From NCBI GenBank assembly GCA_045530725.1, contig JAZSCT010000045.1, positions 1 through 64,000 on the forward strand: a DNA stretch of 64,000 nucleotides. The letters run 5' to 3'. The translations under genes were made by a program, and so were the position numbers. The notes below the pieces were generated by a model that was not told the DNA's origin, made no database searches, and was given only the letters and a program-made list of their open reading frames with translations. The stretch comes from SIG435 sp045530725 (GTDB lineage Bacteria; Bacillota; Clostridia; UMGS1810). Each line of letters begins with the position of its first letter. Within the stretch, counting starts at the first letter, position 1. This document shows, one piece after another, positions 26,729-34,976 of the stretch.

Positions 26729-27199
26729 ATGTTGTATGTAATTATGTTTGCACTACTGGTCTTTCTTGATCAGTTGACAAAAATACTTTCTCTTGAATAT
26801 CTTTCACATAAAGGTATTACATTGATTGAGGGGATTCTTTCTCTTTCATTTGTAAGAAACACAGGTGCGGCATGGGGAATTTTTGCAGGAAAGACACTAT
26901 TTCTTGTACTTGTGACTGTGGTGATATTTGGTGCGGGGTTTATCTATTTTTACAAAAATCCACCAAAAAACGCGCTTTACAAATCCTCTCTTATGCTTAT
27001 TGCGTCAGGTGGGATAGGGAATATGATTGATAGAATTTTTCGTGATGGTTCCGTCATTGATATGATAAGGGTAGATTTCATAGATTTTCCCGTATTCAAT
27101 GTGGCAGATATCTGTGTGTGTATTGGCGCAATCCTTTTGTGTATAGCCATACTCTTTTTTGACAAAGCAAAAGAGGAGGATGAAGAGGATGGAGAATAG
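26729..27199 (+). CDS. lspA: Lipoprotein signal peptidase
   Basis: Membrane aspartyl protease that cleaves prolipoproteins after lipidation. 157 residues with four membrane helices; FLDQLTK, NTGAAWG, IGNMIDRIF and FNVADICV contain the conserved Asn and the two catalytic Asp. An upstream TTG at 26705 is possible but sits in the gltX hairpin region; the ATG at 26729 follows GAGG at 11 bases. It overlaps rluD by 11 bases. Confidence 0.92.
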   Translation: MLYVIMFALLVFLDQLTKILSLEYLSHKGITLIEGILSLSFVRNTGAAWGIFAGKTLFLVLVTVVIFGAGFIYFYKNPPKNALYKSSLMLIASGGIGNMIDRIFRDGSVIDMIRVDFIDFPVFNVADICVCIGAILLCIAILFFDKAKEEDEEDGE

Positions 27200-28103
27200 T
27201 ATTACAATTATCTGTGGCGAATCGAAGATAAGAATTGATAAATATATCAAGGTTGATGGGCTTACCCGTTCAATGGTACAGAATCTTATCAATTCAGGGG
27301 ATATATTAGTTAACAATAATACAGTTAAAGTAAACCACAGTTTAACCATCGGGGATGAAATTACAATAAATATCCCCGAGCCCGAGAGCGCAGAGATTGT
27401 TCCTGAGGATATTCCTCTGGATATCGTATATGAAGACGATCAACTTCTTGTAATTAATAAGCCCCAGGGTATGGTAGTACATCCTGCCGCAGGGAATTAT
27501 TCAGGAACACTTGTAAATGCACTTATGCATCATTGCGGAGATAATTTAAGCGGTATCAATGGTATCATAAGGCCGGGAATTGTCCACAGAATCGACAAAG
27601 ATACATCAGGACTTCTCCTTGTAGCAAAGACAAATCTTTCGCATCTTTCATTGTCTGAACAAATCAAGGAAAAAACTGTCAAGCGAAGTTACCGTGCTAT
27701 ATGCCACGGAGTTTTAAGATCTGACAGAGGAAAGATTGATGCTCCTATCGGGAGACATCAGACTGAAAGAAAAAAGATGACCGTAACAAACAAAAATTCA
27801 AAAGAAGCAGTTACGCATTTTGAAGTGCTTGAAAGATTTCACGACTACACCTTTATCAAATGTGTGCTTGAGACGGGGAGAACTCATCAGATAAGAGTCC
27901 ATATGAAATATATGGGACATCCTATACTTGGTGATGAGGTATATGGTCCTAAGAGCAATGAATTTAAGATCAAAGGTCAGGTGCTTCATGCGGCAGAGAT
28001 AGGATTTATACATCCTGTCAGTAAAGAATATATGGAGTTTTCGGCAGATATCCCCGATAATTTCAAAACTGTACTTGAAAATTTGAGAGGAAGAGTAGAA
28101 TAA
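27189..28103 (+). CDS. RluD-family 23S rRNA pseudouridine synthase
   Basis: 304 residues. An S4 RNA-binding domain (about 10-70) is followed by the RluA-type catalytic domain with HRIDKDTSGLLLVAK, where the Asp is catalytic, and GRTHQIRVHM. The start at 27189 has AGGAGG 9 bases upstream. Overlap with lspA and with the next gene (stop and start share TAATG) shows a translationally coupled operon. Positional specificity on rRNA is not determined by sequence alone. Confidence 0.93.
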   Translation: MENSITIICGESKIRIDKYIKVDGLTRSMVQNLINSGDILVNNNTVKVNHSLTIGDEITINIPEPESAEIVPEDIPLDIVYEDDQLLVINKPQGMVVHPAAGNYSGTLVNALMHHCGDNLSGINGIIRPGIVHRIDKDTSGLLLVAKTNLSHLSLSEQIKEKTVKRSYRAICHGVLRSDRGKIDAPIGRHQTERKKMTVTNKNSKEAVTHFEVLERFHDYTFIKCVLETGRTHQIRVHMKYMGHPILGDEVYGPKSNEFKIKGQVLHAAEIGFIHPVSKEYMEFSADIPDNFKTVLENLRGRVE

Positions 28104-28609
28104 TGGACGTATTTTTGGAATATTTAATCAAAAGAAAATATACATCAAAGGAGTACATCAAGGTAATACTTTTTGCGCTAGGTTCTGTTATCCTTGGGTG
28201 TTTGCTGTTTCTTATGAGTATGATTTCGTATCTTTTTAATCCGATATTGCAGCAGATTCTTTTTATATTGCTTATTGCAGATGTGTATTTTGGCTACGTA
28301 CTTATTACAAGACAGAGTGTTGAGTATGAATATGCTCTGACAAACACATATTTTGATATTGACAGAATCATTGCAAAAAGAAGAAGAGAAGATGTGATAA
28401 GTATCGATGTAAGAAGTATAAAAGAAATGAATCTTCTTGATTTAAATGCTTATAATTCAGACAAAAAAAGATATAGTGACTATGAAATATACGGAAATAT
28501 AGACAGTTCCGCTTATTATATCATCTATGAGGAAGACGGGGAAGTTCATAAAGTAATATTCAATCCTCCTTCAAAGATGATAGAAGGAATGAAAAAGTTT
28601 ATAAGATAA
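28103..28609 (+). CDS. Small membrane protein, DUF6106-like
   Basis: 168 residues: a short N-terminal LIKRKYTSKEY segment, two membrane helices (about 20-58), then a soluble part with regular beta-strands (VISIDVRSIKEM, YYIIYEEDGEVHKVIF) that resembles a PH-like fold. The layout matches an uncharacterised clostridial family I recall as DUF6106. Function unknown. Its ATG overlaps the rluD stop. Confidence 0.75.
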   Translation: MDVFLEYLIKRKYTSKEYIKVILFALGSVILGCLLFLMSMISYLFNPILQQILFILLIADVYFGYVLITRQSVEYEYALTNTYFDIDRIIAKRRREDVISIDVRSIKEMNLLDLNAYNSDKKRYSDYEIYGNIDSSAYYIIYEEDGEVHKVIFNPPSKMIEGMKKFIR

Positions 28610-28627
28610 TTTCAAGAGGTGTGTACT

Positions 28628-29902
28628 ATGATAGGTACAGATATTTGCGAAGTAAAAAGATTTGAAAAACTCTCTTCTAAAGATGCTTTTCTGAATAAGG
28701 TTTTTACTGAAAAAGAAATTGAATGTTTCGAAAAAAGAAAATTCAACCCCGAAACAATTGCAGGCGCATTTGCCTCAAAAGAAGCCTTTTTTAAGGCGAT
28801 TGGTACAGGGATCAGTGCATTTTCCTTTAAAAGTATCGAAATTCTTAAGATGGAATCGGGAAAACCATATGTGTCACTTAAGGATGAACTTAAGGTGTTT
28901 TGTGAAAATCTTGGGATGACACACTTCGATTTATCTATATCCCATGATTCGGGCATAGCAATTGCGGTTGTATATATTCAGGTTGATAATGATAAATTCC
29001 TGTTTGATAAATGTATCCAAAAGGTGAGGGAAGACTGTGATGATATCCTTACTTACCATAAAGTAAAAGACATTCTTCATAAGAGAAAAGAAGACTCTCA
29101 TAAAGGTGACTACGGAAAAGTTCTTGTGATAGGTGGATCTGAGGGGCTCACAGGAGCACCAATTATGTCTTCTCAGGCTATGCTTAAGTCAGGCTCAGGG
29201 CTTATTACTCTTATGTGTGCAAGAAGTCTCAATGTGATTTTTGAAACCGCATTGAAAGAAGTAATGACACTTCCTTTAAGTGATAATGATGGAATAATTT
29301 CCCGTGATAATAAAGAGAAGATCCTTGAGAGAATTTCTGCCTCTGATTCTTGTCTTATAGGTCCTGGGATGGGACGAGGCAGAGATGTCAATTCTATTGT
29401 AAGATATGTTGTGAAGAATTCCAGAGCACCTCTTGTTATTGATGCAGACGGCATAAATGCTCTCTCTTCAAACCTTGATGCACTTTTAAGACATAATTCG
29501 GAAATTATCCTTACACCTCATATGATGGAATTTTCAAGGCTCACAGGCGTGGATATTGAAAGATTGAAAGAACAACCCATAAAATTCGCTACAGAATTTG
29601 CTGTAAAGTATAATGTTTGTCTTGTTCTTAAATTCCACAGAACAATAATAGCATTTCCCGATGGAAGATTTTGTGAAAACATTCTTGGAAATCCCGGTAT
29701 GGCAACAGGCGGCACAGGCGATGTGCTTTCGGGAATTATCAATTCATTTGTGGGGCAATTTAAAGATATAAAAAAGGCAGCAATGCTTGGTGTTTTTGTT
29801 CATTCTCTTGCTGCAGATATTGCAAAAGAAAAAACAGGGGAATATTCTCTTACTCCAACCGATATAATAGAAAATATATCAACAGTTCTAAAATATTTAT
29901 AA
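28628..29902 (+). CDS. Fusion of holo-ACP synthase and ADP-dependent NAD(P)H-hydrate dehydratase
   Basis: Residues 1 to about 118 are AcpS: IGTDICEVKRFEKL, FASKEAFFKAIGTGI and LSISHDSGIAIAVV, the enzyme that attaches phosphopantetheine to acyl carrier protein. After a linker (about 119-160), residues 160-424 are NnrD: GDYGKVLVIGGSEGLTGAP, DADGIN, TPHMMEFSRLTG and GNPGMATGGTGDVLSGI, the dehydratase repairing hydrated NAD(P)H. The epimerase half (NnrE), usually fused to NnrD, is absent. The ATG at 28628 follows AGAGGTG at 8 bases. No stop or frameshift separates the halves, so the fusion looks real. Confidence 0.88.
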   Translation: MIGTDICEVKRFEKLSSKDAFLNKVFTEKEIECFEKRKFNPETIAGAFASKEAFFKAIGTGISAFSFKSIEILKMESGKPYVSLKDELKVFCENLGMTHFDLSISHDSGIAIAVVYIQVDNDKFLFDKCIQKVREDCDDILTYHKVKDILHKRKEDSHKGDYGKVLVIGGSEGLTGAPIMSSQAMLKSGSGLITLMCARSLNVIFETALKEVMTLPLSDNDGIISRDNKEKILERISASDSCLIGPGMGRGRDVNSIVRYVVKNSRAPLVIDADGINALSSNLDALLRHNSEIILTPHMMEFSRLTGVDIERLKEQPIKFATEFAVKYNVCLVLKFHRTIIAFPDGRFCENILGNPGMATGGTGDVLSGIINSFVGQFKDIKKAAMLGVFVHSLAADIAKEKTGEYSLTPTDIIENISTVLKYL

Positions 29903-29918
29903 TAACGGTTGTGATTGT

Positions 29919-30497
29919 TTGAAAAAATTTATTTGTCCTGTTGTTCTTGCATTTGTATTATTACTATCAGGATGCAGAGCCAATGATTATACAATCTATG
30001 AGAAAATAAGCAAAAGGTATTATACGATGCCTTCCTATTTGGCAAAGGGAAGGATTACATATTTTACAAACAAAACAGAAAACGCTTATTCATTTTTTCA
30101 GTACTATGATGGTTCAGACAGGCATGTCATACATTATACAGATGACGATCTTATGTTGTATATAAGTAATGACGGAGTATACAGTAAATACAATAATGAA
30201 GAAACGGTCAGGATAGCAGATGCCGATGATGGGTATAAATATATATTTCCTGACTGTTTTTTTGAAAGTTATTACTCAAAAGAAACATCATCTTCCAATA
30301 ATAAATCAAGATATGTGCAACTTGAAACTGAAATTTATAATGATTCTCTGTCATCTTTAAAGATGTGGATAGATTGTGAATCTCTTAATCCATTTAGAAT
30401 TCAGGTTCTGGATGTTGATTTGAACCCTTTGTGTGAGGTTATCTTTGATGAATTTATTGAAGATGCTCAGATTGAATCAGAAATATTTGAATTTTAA
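29919..30497 (+). CDS. Lipoprotein, LolA-like germination/sporulation type
   Basis: 192 residues with a lipoprotein signal ending in LLSGC (Cys19). The mature part is beta-strand rich (GRITYFTNKTENAYSF, WIDCESLNPFRIQVLD), reminiscent of outer-membrane-lipoprotein carrier-like folds found at this place in clostridial genomes. TTG start at 29919 with a poor ribosome site. Follows the acpS-nnrD gene by 16 bases. Function unknown. Confidence 0.68.
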   Translation: MKKFICPVVLAFVLLLSGCRANDYTIYEKISKRYYTMPSYLAKGRITYFTNKTENAYSFFQYYDGSDRHVIHYTDDDLMLYISNDGVYSKYNNEETVRIADADDGYKYIFPDCFFESYYSKETSSSNNKSRYVQLETEIYNDSLSSLKMWIDCESLNPFRIQVLDVDLNPLCEVIFDEFIEDAQIESEIFEF

Positions 30498-30608
30498 TGA
30501 TTATAAATTGAGAAAAAGAAGGGAATAATATTCATACCGTGGAAAATTGTTTGCAAAATTTGTTGTGGTTTGCATACATATTGCCTGCTCCGTTACCAAA
30601 AACTTCAT

Positions 30609-30637
30609 TTGACAGTTTAAATAATTGATTGTATAAT
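30609..30637 (+). promoter_or_regulatory. Consensus promoter of the MazEF-type operon
   Basis: TTGACA (30609-30614) and TATAAT (30632-30637) match the sigma-A consensus perfectly with a 17-base spacer. Transcription would start about 40 bases before the antitoxin gene. A partner gene such as alr, often found between the lipoprotein and the toxin pair, is absent from the 185-base gap. Confidence 0.88.
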
Positions 30638-30682
30638 CATTATATACAACAGACTATAAATAAGGAATGGAGGCTTGGCTAA

Positions 30683-30958
30683 ATGGCACAACAGAGAAAA
30701 ATACTTGTCAGCTTGTCAGATAATCTCTTGAAAGAGGCGGACATAATTGCAAAGAATAACAATATGAATCGCAGTGAGTTTATCAGATCGGCCATGAAGC
30801 TTTATATCAGAGAACAAAAAAAGGCCTCTTTGTACGATAAGATGAAAAAAGGCTATCTTGAGATGGCTGATATCAATCTTCAGCTTGCAGACGAGTGTTA
30901 TCTTAGTGATTGCGAACAATTATTAAACTACGAGGCTAAACTTTCGGAGTGTGAATAA
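30683..30958 (+). CDS. Ribbon-helix-helix antitoxin (MazE/EndoAI-like)
   Basis: 91 residues. KILVSLSDNLLKEADIIA and NMNRSEFIRSAMKLYI form a ribbon-helix-helix DNA-binding fold, and the acidic C-terminus would wrap the toxin. GGAGG precedes the ATG at 9 bases. It ends two bases before the MazF gene, so the two are translationally linked and probably autoregulated at the strong promoter upstream. Confidence 0.88.
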   Translation: MAQQRKILVSLSDNLLKEADIIAKNNNMNRSEFIRSAMKLYIREQKKASLYDKMKKGYLEMADINLQLADECYLSDCEQLLNYEAKLSECE

Positions 30959-30960
30959 TT

Positions 30961-31320
30961 TTGGTTGTAAAAAGAGGAGATATTTTTTACGCAGATTTAA
31001 GTCCCGTAATCGGAAGTGAACAGGGTGGGGTGAGACCTGTGCTGATTGTTCAGAACGACGTGGGGAACAGATACAGTCCTACTGTGATTGTGGCTGCAAT
31101 CACCTCGCAGATTAACAAGGCAAAACTTCCTACTCATATAGAGATATCAGGTCTGGAATACGGCTTAAGCAAAGATTCTGTAATTCTTCTTGAACAGATC
31201 CGCACAGTTGACAAAAAACGCCTGAGAGAGAAAATCGGAAGGCTTAATGATGAAGTTATGACAGATGTTGATATTGCTATGAAGATCAGTTTCGGGTTTC
31301 CCGAAGAAGTTGATATGTGA
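30961..31320 (+). CDS. mazF: MazF/EndoA-type mRNA endoribonuclease toxin
   Basis: 119 residues of the PemK/MazF fold: VKRGDIFYADLSPVIGSEQG, RPVLIVQND, SPTVIVAAIT and SVILLEQIRTVDK are the characteristic blocks of the chromosomal clostridial and bacillary toxin that cuts mRNA at short sequences. TTG start at 30961. Cleavage specificity cannot be read from the sequence. Confidence 0.92.
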   Translation: MVVKRGDIFYADLSPVIGSEQGGVRPVLIVQNDVGNRYSPTVIVAAITSQINKAKLPTHIEISGLEYGLSKDSVILLEQIRTVDKKRLREKIGRLNDEVMTDVDIAMKISFGFPEEVDM

Positions 31321-31364
31321 CATATTATCAGACAAAATTTTTACTCAAAAAAGGTGGGTTACTA

Positions 31365-31853
31365 ATGAAAAAAACAATTTCTCTTGTGTTGGTATTGGTA
31401 TTGATTATTGGTGCATTGGCATTTGTGGTTTTTGCTGCACCTGGTTCAACAGATGATCCTGTTGTGTCTTTGTCCTATGTGACAGATGTTTTGTGGCCGC
31501 AGATTAAGGATTATGTAGCATCTACAGAATCAGGTTCAACGGTTGTTGCACCGCCATCACATATTTCTCCTAAGGGAATGGAGTATGCTGATACTTTTAA
31601 GGTGATAAATCTTAAGAAGGGCAGCAAACTTATCGGTGGAGATGGATGTGAAGTGATTGTAAGGACAGGTAGTGTGACTGTTATCGCAAGCGAAAGAGGG
31701 GGAGTGTCTGACGTAACTGCAGGACTTGATCTTCCGGGCAATACAATAGCACCTGCAAATCATCTTCTTATTATCCCTGTATATGACGGAAGAGGTCTTA
31801 TGATAAACGAAGACAGTTATGTAATGGTAAAAGGTGATTACAAAGTTGAATAA
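31365..31853 (+). CDS. Exported protein of unknown function
   Basis: 162 residues. Signal peptide MKKTISLVLVLVLIIGALA followed by FVVFAAPG, with cleavage likely after FAA. The mature part has SYVTDVLWPQIKDYV, then a Gly-rich, probably beta-sheet domain (KGSKLIGGDGCEVIVRTG, VTAGLDLPGNTIAPANHLL). No catalytic motif is seen. AAGGTGGG lies 6 bases before the ATG; a longer frame from 31317 overlaps mazF but has no better site. Confidence 0.75.
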   Translation: MKKTISLVLVLVLIIGALAFVVFAAPGSTDDPVVSLSYVTDVLWPQIKDYVASTESGSTVVAPPSHISPKGMEYADTFKVINLKKGSKLIGGDGCEVIVRTGSVTVIASERGGVSDVTAGLDLPGNTIAPANHLLIIPVYDGRGLMINEDSYVMVKGDYKVE

Positions 31854-31861
31854 ATAATATC

Positions 31862-31898
31862 AAATACCGCAACTTATAAAACAAGTTGCGGTATTTTT
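31862..31898 (+). terminator. Intrinsic terminator after the exported protein
   Basis: AAATACCGCAACTT (31862-31875) pairs perfectly with AAGTTGCGGTATTT (31883-31896), followed by T. It ends the mazEF unit. Confidence 0.9.
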
Positions 31899-31935
31899 GT
31901 GCTTTATTATGAGATGTTTTTTTATTTTTCCAAAT

Positions 31936-31962
31936 AAAAAAGACTTGCTTTCACAAGTCTTT
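31936..31962 (-). terminator. Terminator of the tRNA-Thr gene
   Basis: On the minus strand AAAGACTTG pairs with CAAGTCTTT (31939-31947 and 31954-31962 on the plus strand) and runs into T residues. It lies one base beyond the tRNA CCA end. Confidence 0.82.
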
Positions 31963-31963
31963 C

Positions 31964-32039
31964 TGGAGCTGGTGGCGTGACTTGAACACGTGACCTTCTG
32001 ATTACGAATCAGATGCACTACCGACTGTGCTACACCAGC
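31964..32039 (-). tRNA. tRNA-Thr (anticodon CGT)
   Basis: Read on the minus strand the gene folds into a full cloverleaf: acceptor GCTGGTG/CACCAGC, D arm GCAC/GTGC with GG in the loop, anticodon stem TCTGA/TCAGA around TTCGTAA (anticodon CGT, decoding ACG), T loop TTCAAGT and an encoded CCA. The outermost T-stem pair is an A-C mismatch. The gene is alone, with its own terminator. Confidence 0.93.
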
Positions 32040-32090
32040 ATCAATCACTATATTATACATCATAAATTCTTTTTCGTCAACACGGGTTGT

Positions 32091-32119
32091 TTGACTTTTT
32101 TTAAATTTAGATGTATAAT
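32091..32119 (+). promoter_or_regulatory. Promoter of the putative manganese transporter
   Basis: TTGACT (32091-32096) and TATAAT (32114-32119) with a 17-base spacer. The leader is only about 25 bases, too short for a manganese riboswitch. Confidence 0.8.
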
Positions 32120-32148
32120 AAAAATATACTTAATTTGGAGGAATATTT

Positions 32149-33015
32149 TTGCATCATATGATACACATTATAAAGCATTCATTTTTGGATTCGGTAAAAC
32201 TTTTGCCGATTTTGTTTATAATATATTATCTGATTGAATATCTGGAACACAAAAATAACAATACATTCAATCATTTTATGATGAAAAAGAAAAGATCGGG
32301 GCCTGTTTTCGGTTCGCTTTTCGGTTGTGTTCCGCAATGTGGATTCAGCGTAGTTGCCGCTAATCTTTATTCAAAAAAGACTATTACGCTTGGCACTCTG
32401 ATTGCAGTATTTGTAGCCACTTCTGATGAAGCAGTACCAATACTCATGAGTTATCCTGACAGGTTTATTGATATATTATATGTGTTGATTTTTAAGTTTC
32501 TAATTGCCTGTATTTCAGGATTGTTTATTGATTTTCTGTATAAGTCTGAAATAATAAACGAAAATCTCTGTCATCATCATTCACACAGTCACGGTCATAT
32601 CCATGGTAATTGTGAAAATTGCGACGATGGTCCTTTTGCGGCTACTCTTAAGCATATGATTAAGATATTTATGATTGTGCTTATTACCAATATCATTGTG
32701 GAAACAGGTATCAGTTTAATAGGGAAGGAAAACATTTCACATATACTCTATTCAAACAGAGTTTTACAGCCTTTTTTTAGTGCGCTTGTGGGTTTAATAC
32801 CGAATTGTGCCGCATCTTGTGTGCTGACAGAACTCTATGCAGAAGGACTTTTGTCTTTCGGTGCATTGATTGGTGGACTTTCCACCGGTGCAGGTGTGGG
32901 TATGGTGGTGCTTTTTAAGGCAAATAAGGATATGAAGAACAATCTTATGATTGCAGGTATAGTATATATTATAGGGGTTTTCTCAGGATCATTGATACAA
33001 TTTATATGTAAATAA
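32149..33015 (+). CDS. Putative manganese transporter (ArsP_2-type membrane permease)
   Basis: 288 residues with about eight helices in two similar halves. Each half carries a PxCGxS/PNCAAS-like block: GCVPQCGFSVVAANLYS and LIPNCAASCVLTELY. A His-rich loop (CHHHSHSHGHIHG, about 142-154) lies between the halves and likely binds metal. This matches a family annotated as putative manganese transporters; direction and metal are inferred. TTG at 32149 is used because GGAGG ends 7 bases upstream; the next ATG (32158) is too far. Confidence 0.8.
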   Translation: MHHMIHIIKHSFLDSVKLLPILFIIYYLIEYLEHKNNNTFNHFMMKKKRSGPVFGSLFGCVPQCGFSVVAANLYSKKTITLGTLIAVFVATSDEAVPILMSYPDRFIDILYVLIFKFLIACISGLFIDFLYKSEIINENLCHHHSHSHGHIHGNCENCDDGPFAATLKHMIKIFMIVLITNIIVETGISLIGKENISHILYSNRVLQPFFSALVGLIPNCAASCVLTELYAEGLLSFGALIGGLSTGAGVGMVVLFKANKDMKNNLMIAGIVYIIGVFSGSLIQFICK

Positions 33016-33044
33016 ATATTATTATTTTTAAGGAGGTATGTATT

Positions 33045-33326
33045 ATGTCATTTTGGGAGGAAGTTTATGACAAAGCCAAGATTGGTGCACAAAAAGTTCA
33101 GGTATTCACTATGGAAACAGTTGATAAGGTTAAGGTGAAAACCAGAATCACCAAGTTAAACAGTGATATTTCTAAACTCTACACAGAAATCGGCAAACTC
33201 ATATATCAGGAAAGATGCGGAGATACAGTAGAAGATTATAGCGAAAAATTGGGTGAACTTCTGGAAAATATTACCGCACTCAAAGATGAACTTTCTGAAT
33301 GTGAAAAACAACTTGAAAATATGTAA
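33045..33326 (+). CDS. Small coiled-coil protein
   Basis: 93 residues, nearly all helical with heptad patterns (RITKLNSDISKLYTEIGKLI, LLENITALKDELSECEKQ). Resembles small clostridial helical proteins of unknown role. AAGGAGGT stands before the ATG. It is followed by a strong bidirectional terminator. Function unknown. Confidence 0.75.
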   Translation: MSFWEEVYDKAKIGAQKVQVFTMETVDKVKVKTRITKLNSDISKLYTEIGKLIYQERCGDTVEDYSEKLGELLENITALKDELSECEKQLENM

Positions 33327-33330
33327 CATA

Positions 33331-33365
33331 AAATAAAGACTCAGGATTTTCCTGAGTCTTTATTT
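33331..33365. terminator. Bidirectional terminator between convergent genes
   Basis: AAATAAAGACTCAGG (33331-33345) pairs perfectly with 33351-33365 around five bases. A and T runs flank the stem on both sides, so it serves the coiled-coil gene and the convergent DUF378 gene. Confidence 0.9.
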
Positions 33366-33367
33366 GT

Positions 33368-33586
33368 TTAATACTGATGATGATGTTCTGAATCCACAGC
33401 GTTTTCTCTGAAAAGAAAACTTATACACCACAGACCTGCCACACCAACTAAAGTAAATATGATTCTTGATATTATTGCAAGTTGTCCGCCAAAAAGAGTC
33501 CCTACAAGATCAAGGCCGAAAAGCCCGATGGAACCCCAGTTGATTGCTCCTACAATTACAAGGATCAATGCTATAGAGTTAAACAT
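33368..33586 (-). CDS. DUF378 family membrane protein (YuzA-like)
   Basis: 72 residues. IALILVIVGAINWGSIGLFG and the second helix (IISRIIFTLVGVAGLW) are typical of DUF378, a two-helix membrane protein of unknown function. A His-rich tail (EHHHQY) is unusual. AGGGAG precedes the start on the minus strand. Confidence 0.87.
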   Translation of the reverse strand: MFNSIALILVIVGAINWGSIGLFGLDLVGTLFGGQLAIISRIIFTLVGVAGLWCISFLFRENAVDSEHHHQY

Positions 33587-33610
33587 AATTTTCTCCCTTA
33601 CTTTATCGGA

Positions 33611-33658
33611 TAAAAAAGCCCGTTTAAAGTTTATGCAATTTCACAAACTTTAAACGGG
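33611..33658 (-). terminator. Terminator after clpX
   Basis: CCCGTTTAAAGTTT pairs with AAACTTTAAACGGG (33619-33632 and 33645-33658), and on the minus strand a run of six T follows. It ends the tig-clpP-clpX group before the DUF378 gene. Confidence 0.88.
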
Positions 33659-33675
33659 AAATTTTTTACATATAA

Positions 33676-34950
33676 TTACGAAACAGATTCTTCGAGAATA
33701 CTTTCATCGATTTTTGAAGTAGTGGTTTGTTTTATTATCTTTGGAGCAGAGCCTGTCATTACACAGTCTTTGGTGATAATACATTTTTTAATGGCAGAGT
33801 CAGATGGAGATTCAAACATCACATCCATCATAGTATCTTCCATTATAGAGCGGAGTCCTCTGGCGCCGGTTTTGAGTTTGATGGCTTTTTTTGCCATTGC
33901 TTCAAGTGCCTCTTTGTCAAATTCAAGATTAACATCATCCATTTCGAGAAGTTTTTTGTATTGCTTCACAAGTGCATTTTTTGGCTTAGTCAAAATGCTT
34001 ACAAGTGCTTCTTCATCTAATGAATCAAGAGTTGCTACTACCGGAAGTCTTCCAATGAATTCAGGGATAAGGCCGAATTTCAATAAATCCTGTGGTAGAA
34101 TTTCTTTTAAGAGTGCTCCCACATCTTTCTCTTCTTTTGACTGAATGTCAGCACCGAAACCAAGAGACTTTTTACCTGTTCTTGCTTCAATGATTTTGTC
34201 AATTCCGTCAAATGCTCCACCGCAGATGAAAAGTATATTTGTTGTATCAATCTGTATAAGTTCCTGATGGGGATGCTTTCTTCCGCCCTGAGGTGGCACG
34301 GAAGCGACAGTTCCTTCAAGAGTCTTAAGAAGAGCCTGCTGAACTCCTTCACCGCTTACATCACGGGTGATTGAAGGGTTTTCAGATTTTCTGGCTATTT
34401 TGTCTATTTCGTCTATATATATGATACCTCTCTGCGCTTTTTCGATATTATAATCTGCAGCCTGAATAAGTTTTAAAAGAATGTTTTCTACATCTTCGCC
34501 TACATATCCGGCTTCTGTAAGAGAGGTTGCATCTGCAATAGCAAAGGGGACATCAATTATTCTTGCAAGTGTCTGTGCAATAAGAGTTTTTCCTGATCCG
34601 GTAGGCCCAAGAAGAAGAATATTGCTTTTCTGAAGATCAATATCATCGTTGTCTTTTGCAGAGTCTATTCTTTTGTAATGATTATATACTGCAACAGAAA
34701 GTGCTTTTTTTGCCTCTTGCTGACCGATTACATATTCGTCAAGTACTGACTTTATATCTTTTGGTTTCGGAAGGCTATCCAGCGATTTTGCTTCGTATTC
34801 TTCATAATCATCTGAGATTATTTCCATACACATTTCTATACAGTCGCTGCATATAAATACTCCCGGTCCAGCAATAAGGCGAGGTACTTCTTCCTCACTT
34901 TTGCCGCAGAATGAACATTGAATTTTGCTTTTGTCATCTGATGTTGCCAT
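33676..34950 (-). CDS. clpX: ATP-dependent Clp protease ATP-binding subunit ClpX
   Basis: 424-residue AAA+ unfoldase. An N-terminal zinc finger (CSFCGKSEEE...CSDC, about 12-40), Walker A GPTGSGKT, Walker B IIYIDEIDKI and the pore loop GYVGEDVE are present, with the C-terminal small domain. It delivers substrates to ClpP, encoded 26 bases upstream in the same direction. Confidence 0.96.
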   Translation of the reverse strand: MATSDDKSKIQCSFCGKSEEEVPRLIAGPGVFICSDCIEMCMEIISDDYEEYEAKSLDSLPKPKDIKSVLDEYVIGQQEAKKALSVAVYNHYKRIDSAKDNDDIDLQKSNILLLGPTGSGKTLIAQTLARIIDVPFAIADATSLTEAGYVGEDVENILLKLIQAADYNIEKAQRGIIYIDEIDKIARKSENPSITRDVSGEGVQQALLKTLEGTVASVPPQGGRKHPHQELIQIDTTNILFICGGAFDGIDKIIEARTGKKSLGFGADIQSKEEKDVGALLKEILPQDLLKFGLIPEFIGRLPVVATLDSLDEEALVSILTKPKNALVKQYKKLLEMDDVNLEFDKEALEAMAKKAIKLKTGARGLRSIMEDTMMDVMFESPSDSAIKKCIITKDCVMTGSAPKIIKQTTTSKIDESILEESVS

Positions 34951-34976
34951 ATGTCCACCCCTTTGTTACAGTTGAA

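Noticed and set aside
31860..32063. A 67-codon open frame on the minus strand
   Set aside because: It runs through the tRNA-Thr gene and its terminator and has no ribosome site.
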